Origin: Euzebyaceae bacterium
Lineage (GTDB): Bacteria; Actinomycetota; Nitriliruptoria; Euzebyales; Egibacteraceae
Length of the DNA stretch: 21,643 nt
Assembly (NCBI GenBank): GCA_013696915.1
Contig: JACCXR010000413.1
Span: 1-21,643, forward strand
Direction of reading: 5' to 3'
In this document: in pieces, positions 9,201-15,114 of the stretch
Layout: each line of letters starts with the position of its first letter
Numbering within the stretch: the stretch's first letter is position 1
The notes under the pieces: generated by a model
What the model saw: only the letters and a program-made list of their open reading frames with translations
Told to the model about the DNA's origin: nothing
The model's database searches: none
Program-made: the position numbers and the translations under genes

Positions 9201-9687
9201 CACGTTCCCCCGTCAGTCACGGGGCCGGCGGCTCTGCCTCGCCGACTTCTTCCGGCCGCTGGAATCCGGGGAGCGCGACGTGATCGCCTTCCAGGCCGTC
9301 ACCATGGGCGCCCGGGTGTCCGAGCGCGCCGGCGAGCTGTTCGCCGCCAACCGCTACACCGAGTACCTCTACCTGCACGGCCTCGGCGTGGAGATGGCCG
9401 AGGCGCTCGCCGAGTACTGGCACCGCCGGGTGCGGCAGGAGCTCGGCATCGCCGCCGACGACGCCACCACCGCCGCGGGTCTGTTCAAGCAGGGCTACCA
9501 GGGGTCCCGGTACAGCTTCGGCTACGCCGCATGCCCGGACCTCGAGGCCCGCAAGCCGCTGTTCGACCTGCTGGATGCGCAGCGCATCGGTCTGGTCCTG
9601 TCCGAGGAGTTCCAGCTGCACCCCGAGCAGTCCACCGACGCGCTGGTCGTCCACCACCCGCAGGCCAAATACTTTAACGCCCGCTGA
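6235..9687 (+). CDS. metH: Cobalamin-dependent methionine synthase
   Basis: A 1150-residue full-length MetH that transfers a methyl group from 5-methyltetrahydrofolate to homocysteine through methylcobalamin. Residues 1-~315 are the homocysteine-binding barrel with zinc ligands C230 (INCATG) and C296-C297 (GGCCGTTPAHLDA). Residues ~345-600 are the pterin-binding barrel (FHIVGERLNANGSRQFRELL). Residues ~640-860 are the cobalamin cap and Rossmann domain with DVHDIGKN, where H737 is the expected cobalt ligand. Residues ~890-1150 are the reactivation domain that binds SAM (RYSFGYAACPD) and ends LHPEQSTDALVVHHPQAKYF. All modules are present and uninterrupted. ATG 6235 begins directly with a typical barrel start (FLETLTRRAVVFDGAMGTSI). 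The gene stands alone and is divergent from the SnoaL-like gene. Confidence 0.98.
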   Translation: MSDFLETLTRRAVVFDGAMGTSIQARELTPEDFGGLDGCNEVLVRTRPDVISDVHAEFLAVGCDAVETDTFGGAPWVLEEYGLGDATEELNSLAASIARDACDQAPSRRWVVGSIGPGTRSPTLSLGKDPRVAKDWIDYDTMVAGYVRQARGLLAGGADVLIVETVFDLLQAKAALWACHEAMGAEGRSVPLMVQVTIEKDLGTMLLGSEIGAALVALDPLGVDVIGINCATGPEDMREQIRYLSQYSRKPISVIPNAGMPAMVGGRAAYPLTPDQLAAAQAEYVSQFGVAIVGGCCGTTPAHLDAVVRACAAQTPAPRTTEFEPAVASLYAPVALKQDLSFHIVGERLNANGSRQFRELLLAEDWEAVTQMARAQVREGAHTLDVCVDYVGRPGVADMVAVVDRLATQSTLPLVIDSTELDVVSAALRRIGGRAVVNSVNLEDGRRKADVLFPLARQFGAALVALAIDEQGQARTADRKVEVCKRIAAIAADDFGLEPAALIFDTLTFPLGSGQEDLRGDGLATLEAIERVKAEIPGCATILGVSNISFGLSPAARQVLNSVFLHLAIERGLDAGIINAAKILPLAKIDEEAKQVCTDLVLDRRRPGYDPLAELMRLFEGATETRASSDELAALPLNERLERRIIDGDRDGLAADLDAAMAAGMAPLDVINLHLLAGMKVVGELFGSGQMQLPFVLQSAECMKAAVGHLEPHMDRVEGEDAGKARIVLATVKGDVHDIGKNLVDIILTNNGYEVRNLGIKQPIDAIVDAAEQFRADAIGLSGLLVKSTVVMRDDLQELNRRGLSRYPVLLGGAALTRAYVEVDLRALYEGPLFYCRDAFAGLRTMDEVATVKAEGAAPPEWGRVIGERKVSATGGPEVADTAAVARSDVARDVPVPAPPFWGTRVVRGVPLDDIAALLNTTALFRNQWGFDRDSAADAGRALRQTMAMARAESLLVPQVAYGYFPCNSEGNDLLVYEGAGSQVVAARFTFPRQSRGRRLCLADFFRPLESGERDVIAFQAVTMGARVSERAGELFAANRYTEYLYLHGLGVEMAEALAEYWHRRVRQELGIAADDATTAAGLFKQGYQGSRYSFGYAACPDLEARKPLFDLLDAQRIGLVLSEEFQLHPEQSTDALVVHHPQAKYFNAR

Positions 9688-9691
9688 CGAA

Positions 9692-9743
9692 GTCGGCGGG
9701 CTCCGCCAGGTGTGCGCTGCGAGCCGCCGCAGGCGTCGCCGAC
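9692..9743. terminator. Possible terminator structure between convergent metH and SLC13 genes
   Basis: GTCGGCG (9692-9698) can pair with CGCCGAC (9737-9743), and inside it CTGCG/CGCAG forms a smaller hairpin. It lies in the 92-bp gap between the metH stop and the SLC13 stop on the other strand. The stems are short, and the call rests mainly on position. Confidence 0.3.
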
Positions 9744-9779
9744 CCCTCGAACGTTGCCCACAGCGGCCGGGCTGGAGCG

Positions 9780-11546
9780 TCAGAACGGCCAGATGCGCGG
9801 GATCAGCACGAGACTCATCGTGATGACCAGCAGATCGAGCGGCGCGCCGGCCCGGGTGTAGTCGGTGAACCGGTAGTTGCCGAGCCCGTACACCATCAGG
9901 TTGGTCTGGTACCCGATGGGGGTGAGGAAGGACAGGCTCGCGCCCAGGGTCACCGCGATCACGAACGGCCTGGGGTCGGCGCCGACCTGCACGGCGGTCG
10001 CCAGCGCGATCGGGAAGACCAGCGCGGCGGCGGCGTTGTTGGAGACCAGTTCGGTCAGGAAGATGGTCGCGAGCAGCACGCCGGCGAGCGCGCCCATCGT
10101 CCCGAAGGGATCGAAGACCCCGACCAGCAGCCTGCCGAGGACGTCACCGAGCCCGCTCGCGGACACCGCGGCACCCAGGCCGAAGGCCGACGCGATCAGG
10201 ACGAGGATGTTGAGGTCGAGGGCGTTGCGGGCCTGGCGGACCGTCAGCACCCCGCCCGCGACCAGCACGAACGGCACGGCGATGGCGGCGTTCAGCAGCG
10301 GGACGATCTCGAAGGCCGTCAGCACGACGAAGCCCACGATGACCGCCGTGACGAGCGCGGCCTTCCGGGGCTGCGTGGGCGGGATCCCGCTGAGCGGGGC
10401 GACGACCAGGAAGTCGCGGGAGTCGCGCCAGCGCTCCCGGAAGTCGTCGTCGGCGACGGTCAGGAGCGTGTCGCCGAGCCGCAGCTCGATGTCGCCGAGC
10501 TTGGCGTCCACCCGCTGCCCGGACCGGTGCACGGCGAGGACGGCCGCCCGGTAGCGCCCGCGGAACCCGATGTCCTTGATCGTCCGGCCGACGAGAGCCG
10601 ACTCGGCGCCGACGACGACCTCGTAGAAGCCGTGGCCGTCCCCGGTCAGCTGGGCGAGCTGGCGCTCCTGGCTGGTCACCAGGCCGCGCTGCCGCTGGAG
10701 GTCGACGACGTCGGAGACACGGCCAGCGAACAGCAGCTCGTCGCCGCCGCACAGCACCTCCTCGGGCGCGACCGGCAGGATGCTGTGACCGTCCCGCTCG
10801 ATCTGCACCAGGAAAACACCGCGCAGGTGGCGCAGCCCGCCGGTCTCCACCGAGACGCCGTCCAGCGGCCCGCCCGGCACCACCCGCATGTTGAAGGTGA
10901 ACTCGCGCACCTGCTCGTCCACGCTCTCCCTGGTGCTGCCACGGTCGGGCAGCAGGGTGGCGGCCAGCAGCACCATCAGCGTGGTCCCCGCCAGGGCGAT
11001 GGGAAGACCCGCGGGCGTCAGCTCGAACAGGCCGAGCGGCTCCATGCCCGCGTTGCGGAGCAGCCCCGACACGGTGAGGTTCGTCGAGGTGCCGATCGCG
11101 GTGGTCACGCCGCCCAGCACCGCCGCGTAGCTGATGGGGATCAGGAAGCGTGACGCGGGCAGGTCCCGGCGGCTCGTCAGCTCGACGACCGGCGGCACCG
11201 TCATCGCGACGAGCGTGGTGTTGTTCAGGAACCCCGACAGCAGCGTGACGGGGTAGAGCAGCCGCGCGAGCAGCGCCCGCCCGGACGTCTGGCCGAACAG
11301 GGCCGTCACGATCGGCGCGAGGATGCCGGAGATGTCGACCGCGCGCGCGAGCACGAGCAGCGCCGCCACGATGATCGGGGCCTCGTTGGAGAAGCCCGCG
11401 AATGCCTGGGCGCCGTCGATGACGCCGAGCAGGAGCAGGGCGACGGTGCCACCGAGCACGGTGAGCGCCGGCGAGACGAGCTCCCGTGCGAGGACGACGA
11501 CCACCGCGACGACGACGGCCAGAGTGATCCAGGCGTCCACGGTCAT
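9780..11546 (-). CDS. SLC13-family anion permease with two RCK_C (TrkA-C) domains, probable sulfate transporter
   Basis: A 588-residue inner-membrane permease. An N-terminal block of helices contains GFLNNTTLVAMTVPPVVEL and GTSTNLTVSGLL. A cytoplasmic stretch (~residues 210-380) has two RCK_C-like domains: VVPGGPLDGVSV...GGDELLFAG and VGAESALVGRTIKDIGFRGR...LGDTLLTVA. A second block contains ELVSNNAAAALVFPIA and FLTPIGYQTNLMVYGLGNY. This helix-RCK_C-RCK_C-helix layout is the SAC1/SLT-like branch of the DASS/SLC13 superfamily, several members of which move sulfate. Co-transcription with cysC makes sulfate the best guess; dicarboxylate or another anion remains possible. The ATG overlaps the upstream stop by 4 bp (ATGA), implying translational coupling. 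It is the last gene of the operon. Confidence 0.88.
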   Translation of the reverse strand: MTVDAWITLAVVVAVVVVLARELVSPALTVLGGTVALLLLGVIDGAQAFAGFSNEAPIIVAALLVLARAVDISGILAPIVTALFGQTSGRALLARLLYPVTLLSGFLNNTTLVAMTVPPVVELTSRRDLPASRFLIPISYAAVLGGVTTAIGTSTNLTVSGLLRNAGMEPLGLFELTPAGLPIALAGTTLMVLLAATLLPDRGSTRESVDEQVREFTFNMRVVPGGPLDGVSVETGGLRHLRGVFLVQIERDGHSILPVAPEEVLCGGDELLFAGRVSDVVDLQRQRGLVTSQERQLAQLTGDGHGFYEVVVGAESALVGRTIKDIGFRGRYRAAVLAVHRSGQRVDAKLGDIELRLGDTLLTVADDDFRERWRDSRDFLVVAPLSGIPPTQPRKAALVTAVIVGFVVLTAFEIVPLLNAAIAVPFVLVAGGVLTVRQARNALDLNILVLIASAFGLGAAVSASGLGDVLGRLLVGVFDPFGTMGALAGVLLATIFLTELVSNNAAAALVFPIALATAVQVGADPRPFVIAVTLGASLSFLTPIGYQTNLMVYGLGNYRFTDYTRAGAPLDLLVITMSLVLIPRIWPF

Positions 11547-11893
11547 GCCTCATCCTCCGGTGTGGCGAGCAGCTGGCACTCATCGACGTCGCGGTGCGCG
11601 CGCAGCGTCCGCAGCAGGTCGTCGAGCTCCAGCCAGTGGCCTGCGGTGCCACCGGCGGCGCGCCACAGCTCGCCTGCGCCGCCCGGCTCGCCGGCGGCGA
11701 GGGCCTTCTCGGCGAGACGGCGGAGGATGGACGGGTGGAACCGCTCGATCACCGTCTCCGACCGCCACGCCCAGATCGAACGAGGATCGTCGACCGACGT
11801 CGACAGCCGCTCCCATTCCAGCCCGAGACCATGACACACCCGCTTCCACACCCGATACGTCCCCGAGGAGAGGCCGGCGTCGAGGCCTCTCAC
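11543..11893 (-). CDS. Uncharacterised 116-residue protein between cysC and the permease
   Basis: I do not recognise this family. GTG 11893 overlaps the cysC stop by 4 bp (GTGA) and the TGA stop overlaps the permease ATG, so the gene is locked into the operon on both sides and is very probably translated. The frame also opens at TTG 11920, inside cysC, but coupling favours the GTG. The protein is soluble with no signal peptide or membrane segment. It has a GLSSGTYRVWKRVCHGLGLE start, a Trp-rich DPRSIWAWRSETVIERFHP centre, and two predicted helices (ILRRLAEKALAAGEPG and WLELDDLLRTLRAH). Two Cys residues are far apart and do not form an obvious metal site. Given its neighbours, a role linked to sulfate uptake or PAPS formation is possible but unproven. 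Confidence 0.75.
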   Translation of the reverse strand: MRGLDAGLSSGTYRVWKRVCHGLGLEWERLSTSVDDPRSIWAWRSETVIERFHPSILRRLAEKALAAGEPGGAGELWRAAGGTAGHWLELDDLLRTLRAHRDVDECQLLATPEDEA

Positions 11894-12468
11894 GGAGTCT
11901 GATCGGCGCCCGCCAGCCAACCCTTAGACCGAACGTAGGCCAGGACCTCCGCCGCGCACTCCTCGGGGGTCGAGGAGCTCGTGCGCAGATGGATCTCCGG
12001 GTGCGCGGGCGGTTCGTAGGGGTCGCTCACGCCTGTGAAGTGCGGGATCTCGTCGGCGAGCGCGCGGGCGTAGAGCCCCTTCACGTCGCGCCGGATGCAC
12101 TCCTCCAGCGGCGCGTCGACGAAGATCTCCGTGAAGTTGGTCGTCATGGCCCTGACCTGCGCGCGGATGTCGGCGTAGGGGGAGATCGCGGCGGTGATCA
12201 CGCCCACGCCGTGGCGGCTGAGGAGCCCCGCGACCCAGCCGATGCGCAGGACGTTCGTGTCGCGGTCGGACTTGGTGAAGCCGAGGCCCTTCGTGAGATG
12301 CGTCCTGACCTCGTCGCCGTCGAGCACCTCGAGCGGGGCTCCGAGTCCGCGGAGCCGGGCGGCGACCAGACCCGCCACGGTCGACTTCCCGGCGCCGGAG
12401 AAACCGGTGAACCACAGCACGTAGCCGGGGCGCACGTCTCCAGTGGTGGCGGTGCCGGCAGCGGTCAC
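11890..12468 (-). CDS. cysC: Adenylylsulfate (APS) kinase
   Basis: A 192-residue stand-alone APS kinase, which phosphorylates adenosine 5'-phosphosulfate to PAPS. It has a Walker A GFSGAGKST (residues 22-30), the APS-binding LDGDEVRTHL, GLGFTKSDRDTNVLRIGWVA, the lid-like EIFVDAPLEECIRRDVKGLY and the SDPYEPPAHPEIHL segment, all as expected for CysC. Its length matches the single-domain enzyme; it is not fused to CysN. GTG 12468 overlaps the DUF5667 gene stop by 4 bp and has GAAGAG a few bases upstream. No sulfurylase (cysD/cysN or sat) or PAPS reductase is in the window, so PAPS could feed either assimilation or sulfotransfer. Confidence 0.95.
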   Translation of the reverse strand: MTAAGTATTGDVRPGYVLWFTGFSGAGKSTVAGLVAARLRGLGAPLEVLDGDEVRTHLTKGLGFTKSDRDTNVLRIGWVAGLLSRHGVGVITAAISPYADIRAQVRAMTTNFTEIFVDAPLEECIRRDVKGLYARALADEIPHFTGVSDPYEPPAHPEIHLRTSSSTPEECAAEVLAYVRSKGWLAGADQTP

Positions 12469-13550
12469 GAGCTCTTCGGAGAATCTTCGGCCCCGGTCGA
12501 GCGGAGGCCGCGGGCCGGCCCCCAGCCGGGCGGTGCCGGGGCCGCAGAGCCGGGTGCGTCTGTTCGAGGCGCGACGTTCGGCTTCGGGACCTCGCTCGAG
12601 GCTGGGGCGCTGGCCGGCGGCGCCGTAGTGGGGGGCGCGAGCGGCGTTACGGTGATCGGGGGAACGTCGCCGCCGGGAGACGGCGGGTTCTGCACCGTCA
12701 CCGACTCCGGTGGGACGACGGCCCCTCCGTCCGCCGCTGGGGGTGACGGCCCTGGCGGGGGCGCCGGCGTGTCGGCGGGCGTGGGCGCCGGCGTGTCGGC
12801 GGGCGTGGGCGCCGGCACCGGGGTCGGCACCGGCGTCGTGGACGGAGTCGGCGAAGCGGACGGGACCGGAGAAGGCGCAGGGGACGGGGAACCAGGTGGG
12901 ACCGCGGCCGCCGAGAGGGCGGAGGAGGATGCCTCCTCGGCTGGTGCAGCGGCGAGATCGGGGGCGAGATCGGCGATCTCGGCCTCGGCCTCGGCGATGA
13001 GCGACTCCGCCCCCGAGGACGCCGTGCCCGCGACCTCGATGGCGGCCAAGGTGTCGGCCACGAGCCGGGGCACGGCCTCAGGTCGCACCTCGACGACCCT
13101 CCGGAGCTCGTCCAACCGGGTTCTGGCAATCTCCAGCTGGAGTTGTTCCTGCGCCCGCGGGTCCAAGGTCAGGATGAGCTGCGCCTGCTCTGCACCCCGC
13201 TTGACGGGATAGAGGACGTCGCCCGGCAGGGAGGAGCGGCTCGCCGCCACGGCGGCCCCCGAGGAGCTGACCAGCATCAGCCCCACGAGCACGGAGACCG
13301 CGACCTGGCGGATGACCCGTCCATGGCCGCCGCCGCGATCCTCCCGGCGCGACCCCGCGCGGGCCCGCCCGGCGCGGTGGAGCATCCACAGGTGCCTGGC
13401 CGCGGTCTCGACATCGACCTCCTGGTGGTACGCCCGCGCCATCGCCTCCGCGGTCGCGGGGTCGAGGTCGTCGTGGAACGAGATGACGTTGTCCATGTCG
13501 TGGTCGTGCGCCTCTTCAGGGTCGTGCCCAGGGTCGAAGGGGGGGATCAT
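12465..13550 (-). CDS. DUF5667 membrane protein, probable anti-sigma factor (RsbN-like)
   Basis: A 361-residue protein. Residues 1-82 are cytoplasmic and acidic at first (MIPPFDPGHDPEEAHDHD), followed by helices (LDPATAEAMARAYHQE and DVETAARHLWML). Residues 83-103 are one membrane segment (VAVSVLVGLMLVSSSGAAVA). Residues ~104-200 match the DUF5667 pattern (SRSSLPGDVLYPVKRGAEQA ... LDPRAQEQLQLEIARTRLDE). The rest is a long Pro/Ala/Thr tail suited to spanning the wall. Starting 7 bp after an ECF sigma gene, with a cytoplasmic head and an outer sensory part, it fits the role of anti-sigma factor, as RsbN is for BldN. No HxxxCxxC zinc motif is present. The frame extends to 13850, but that part only shadows the sigma gene; ATG 13550 is the natural start. 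Confidence 0.8.
   Translation of the reverse strand: MIPPFDPGHDPEEAHDHDMDNVISFHDDLDPATAEAMARAYHQEVDVETAARHLWMLHRAGRARAGSRREDRGGGHGRVIRQVAVSVLVGLMLVSSSGAAVAASRSSLPGDVLYPVKRGAEQAQLILTLDPRAQEQLQLEIARTRLDELRRVVEVRPEAVPRLVADTLAAIEVAGTASSGAESLIAEAEAEIADLAPDLAAAPAEEASSSALSAAAVPPGSPSPAPSPVPSASPTPSTTPVPTPVPAPTPADTPAPTPADTPAPPPGPSPPAADGGAVVPPESVTVQNPPSPGGDVPPITVTPLAPPTTAPPASAPASSEVPKPNVAPRTDAPGSAAPAPPGWGPARGLRSTGAEDSPKSS
12761..12816. repeat. 24-bp tandem repeat in the DUF5667 gene tail
   Basis: Two identical 24-bp units (12761-12784 and 12785-12808) and a partial third (12809-12816) encode PTPADTPA blocks of the Pro-rich tail. The repeat keeps frame, so copy-number change would only alter tail length. 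Confidence 0.85.
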
Positions 13551-13557
13551 CGAAGGA

Positions 13558-14181
13558 TCACCCGCCCTTTGCCTGAGACGTCCGCGGCACCGCGGATGGT
13601 GCGGCCCCGTCGTCACCCAGGAGCCGGGCAAGGGTGCGTTCGCCGCGATGCTGGAGGCTGCGCACGGCTCCGTCGGTCTTGCCCAGGACGGTGGCGGCCT
13701 CCGGGGCGGTGAGCCCGCCGACGTAGCGGAGGAGGAGAACCTGCCGCTGGTCCTCCGACAGGTGCAGCATTGCGGCACGCACCTGGCGGACAACGTCGTC
13801 GACCAACGCGAGGTCGTCAGGGCCCAGCGCGGGATCCTCCCGATCGACATGCGTCATGTCGTCATAGAAGTCCTCGGCCTGCCGTTTGACTTTCCGGAGG
13901 TGGTCGAGGGCGTTGAAGTGCGCGGCGCGGAACAGCCACACCTTGATGGCTGCGGCACCACCGCGAATGGACCTTCCGTTCTGGAGCAACTCGACGAACG
14001 TCGCCTCGAGCAGATCCTCGGCCGTGGCCCGGTCGGGGACGCGGGCCATCAGATAGCCGAGCAACCGGTCGGCGAGCGTGACGTAGACCGTGCCGACGGC
14101 GTCCGGGTCGCCGGCGCGGACGCCGTCCGCGACCTCCTCCGAGAACAGCGACAAGCGTTGCCCCCCATCATTGCCGCGCAC
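13558..14181 (-). CDS. ECF sigma factor, BldN-like
   Basis: A sigma-70 family ECF factor of 207 residues from GTG 14181. The sigma-2 region covers roughly residues 15-85 (DPDAVGTVYVTLADRLLGYL, RATAEDLLEATFVELLQ, AIKVWLFRAAHFNALDHLRK). The sigma-4 region covers ~130-190 (LSEDQRQVLLLRYVGGLTAP, EAATVLGKTDGAVRSLQHRG). The GKxxGAxxxLQxRxxRxLARLL pattern resembles BldN-type ECF factors, which pair with DUF5667 anti-sigma factors. GTG 14181 is preferred because GAGGGG lies about 7 nt upstream; an in-frame ATG 14223 lacks a clear ribosome site. It is the first gene of a five-gene minus-strand operon, so it may control the operon itself. The target promoter motif cannot be read from one site. Confidence 0.85.
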   Translation of the reverse strand: MRGNDGGQRLSLFSEEVADGVRAGDPDAVGTVYVTLADRLLGYLMARVPDRATAEDLLEATFVELLQNGRSIRGGAAAIKVWLFRAAHFNALDHLRKVKRQAEDFYDDMTHVDREDPALGPDDLALVDDVVRQVRAAMLHLSEDQRQVLLLRYVGGLTAPEAATVLGKTDGAVRSLQHRGERTLARLLGDDGAAPSAVPRTSQAKGG

Positions 14182-14233
14182 GTCCGAACCCCTCGTCCCA
14201 GCGGCCACAGGGCGGCGCGCCATCAGCAGGCGA

Positions 14234-14256
14234 CCGCGGCCCCGTCGGGGCCGCGG
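14234..14256. repeat. Perfect 10-bp hairpin in the sigma operon leader
   Basis: CCGCGGCCCC (14234-14243) and GGGGCCGCGG (14247-14256) are exact complements around the loop GTC. The hairpin lies about 50-75 bp upstream of the preferred sigma start, on the minus-strand leader side. It could attenuate or stabilise the mRNA, or mark a binding site. Confidence 0.6.
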
Positions 14257-14358
14257 ACGGCTACAGGGTACGACACGCGGCCACCCCGCATCACAGGATC
14301 TGCATGCCCCACCCGCCGGACCCGCCTCTGCCGGTCGCCGATCATGGATTTCACGGCG

Positions 14359-14383
14359 CGTCCGCGCAAGTTTTGCGTGGACG
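14359..14383. promoter_or_regulatory. Candidate operator overlapping the winged-helix gene promoter
   Basis: CGTCCGCGCAA (14359-14369) and TTGCGTGGACG (14373-14383) are inverted arms around GTT, matching at 10 of 11 positions (the eleventh is a G-T pair). The right arm contains the proposed -35 TTGCGT. A dimeric regulator bound here would block the promoter. An RNA hairpin is excluded if transcription starts downstream near 14,407. Confidence 0.55.
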
Positions 14384-14400
14384 GGCAGCAGTCGTAACAT
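14373..14400 (+). promoter_or_regulatory. Candidate promoter of the winged-helix gene
   Basis: TTGCGT (14373-14378), a 16-bp spacer and TAACAT (14395-14400) lie 37 bp before the ATG at 14438. The -10 fits TAnnnT, and a GGGAAG ribosome site follows, which suggests a short leader. Confidence 0.5.
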
Positions 14401-14437
14401 GCGCCAATCCCAACAACTTTGGAGAAAGCGGGAAGCG

Positions 14438-15007
14438 ATGGCAAACAGCTCAGCGGAGACTGCCGTTCGTGAGTATCTCGTTGCGTTGAAGGATCCCTCA
14501 GCGCTGCGTGACGACTCCACATTGACGGATCTGCGCACCCAACTCGACGAGGCGACGGACACCATCAGCCGGTTGGAACTGCGGCAGCGCATCATGGATG
14601 TGGAGAGCCCTTCGCTGCAACGGTATGAGGAGGCGTTCGTGACCCATGCCAAAGCATGGGCAGACGAACGTCAGATCACGGTGAAGGCGTTCGCCGCCGA
14701 GGGTGTGCAACCCTCCGTGCTGCGACGCGCAGGATTCGCGGTGGCGGGGCGCGCGCGCGGGACCGGTCGGTCGTCGTCACGGACGGGGCCCGCTCGGACG
14801 CGCGTCACGACGCAGGAGGTGAGGTCGGGGATCGGCAAGAAGCCCTTCACCGTCAAGCAACTGCAGGAGAGCTCCGGTGCGTCGCCCGCGGTGGTCCGCA
14901 AGGTGGTGCAGGACGAACTCGCCGAAGGGCGTCTCACTGAGGCCGGCAAAGACCCCGACCACCGCGGTCCGGGCCGGGCCCCGGTGCTCTACAAGCGCGC
15001 CGGGTAG
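14438..15007 (+). CDS. Putative winged-helix DNA-binding protein
   Basis: A 189-residue soluble protein from ATG 14438, with GGGAAG just upstream. The N-terminal half (~1-100) is helical (AVREYLVALKDPSALRDDST, ISRLELRQRIMDVESPSLQR, FVTHAKAWADERQITVKAFA, PSVLRRAGF), and its end resembles a helix-turn-helix. Residues ~101-125 are a basic Arg/Ser linker. Residues ~130-189 look like a winged helix: KKPFTVKQLQESSGASPAVV as helix-turn-helix, then VRKVVQDELAEGRLTE and a wing-like RGPGRAPVLYKR. I know of similar uncharacterised actinobacterial proteins but no function. The N-terminal half has lower GC3 than neighbouring genes. The frame opens upstream at 14090, but that part overlaps the sigma gene. 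A palindrome over its promoter suggests autoregulation. Confidence 0.7.
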   Translation: MANSSAETAVREYLVALKDPSALRDDSTLTDLRTQLDEATDTISRLELRQRIMDVESPSLQRYEEAFVTHAKAWADERQITVKAFAAEGVQPSVLRRAGFAVAGRARGTGRSSSRTGPARTRVTTQEVRSGIGKKPFTVKQLQESSGASPAVVRKVVQDELAEGRLTEAGKDPDHRGPGRAPVLYKRAG

Positions 15008-15026
15008 GGCACCCACTCGGGAAGGT

Positions 15027-15044
15027 CGCCGCCGGCCGGCGGCG
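15027..15044. terminator. 18-bp perfect palindrome, probable terminator after the winged-helix gene
   Basis: CGCCGCCGGCCGGCGGCG reads the same on both strands and lies 20 bp beyond the stop at 15007. GCCGGCCGGC recurs at 15048-15057, and GGCGGC/GCCGCC pairs follow, so several alternative GC-only hairpins are possible in 15027-15075. There is no T-run. Confidence 0.45.
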
Positions 15045-15114
15045 AGTGCCGGCCGGCGGCCGGGCCGCCGCCGCTGGGGCGCGGGACAGGACCGGTCGGG
15101 CACAATCAGCGCCC

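Larger units (their letters stand above)
14182..14437. other. Divergent control region between the ECF sigma gene and the winged-helix gene
   Basis: This 256-bp gap has lower GC than its surroundings near 14,340-14,440. It holds a perfect hairpin at 14234-14256 and an inverted repeat over a promoter at 14359-14400. No ORF of its own is supported. On the minus strand a TACCCT at 14266-14271 could be a -10 for the sigma operon, but no matching -35 is convincing. Confidence 0.5.

Noticed and set aside
6459..9677. 1072-codon plus-strand ORF inside metH
   Set aside because: It is an alternate frame of metH with Arg/Pro/Gly-rich sequence and no motifs; metH is unmistakable in the other frame.
11323..13212. 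629-codon plus-strand ORF across cysC and the DUF5667 gene
   Set aside because: It crosses several well-supported minus-strand genes and its Gly-rich part is the antisense of a Pro-rich tail.
14090..14437. N-terminal extension of the winged-helix protein
   Set aside because: It overlaps the ECF sigma gene and the promoter/operator region, and a good ribosome site precedes ATG 14438.
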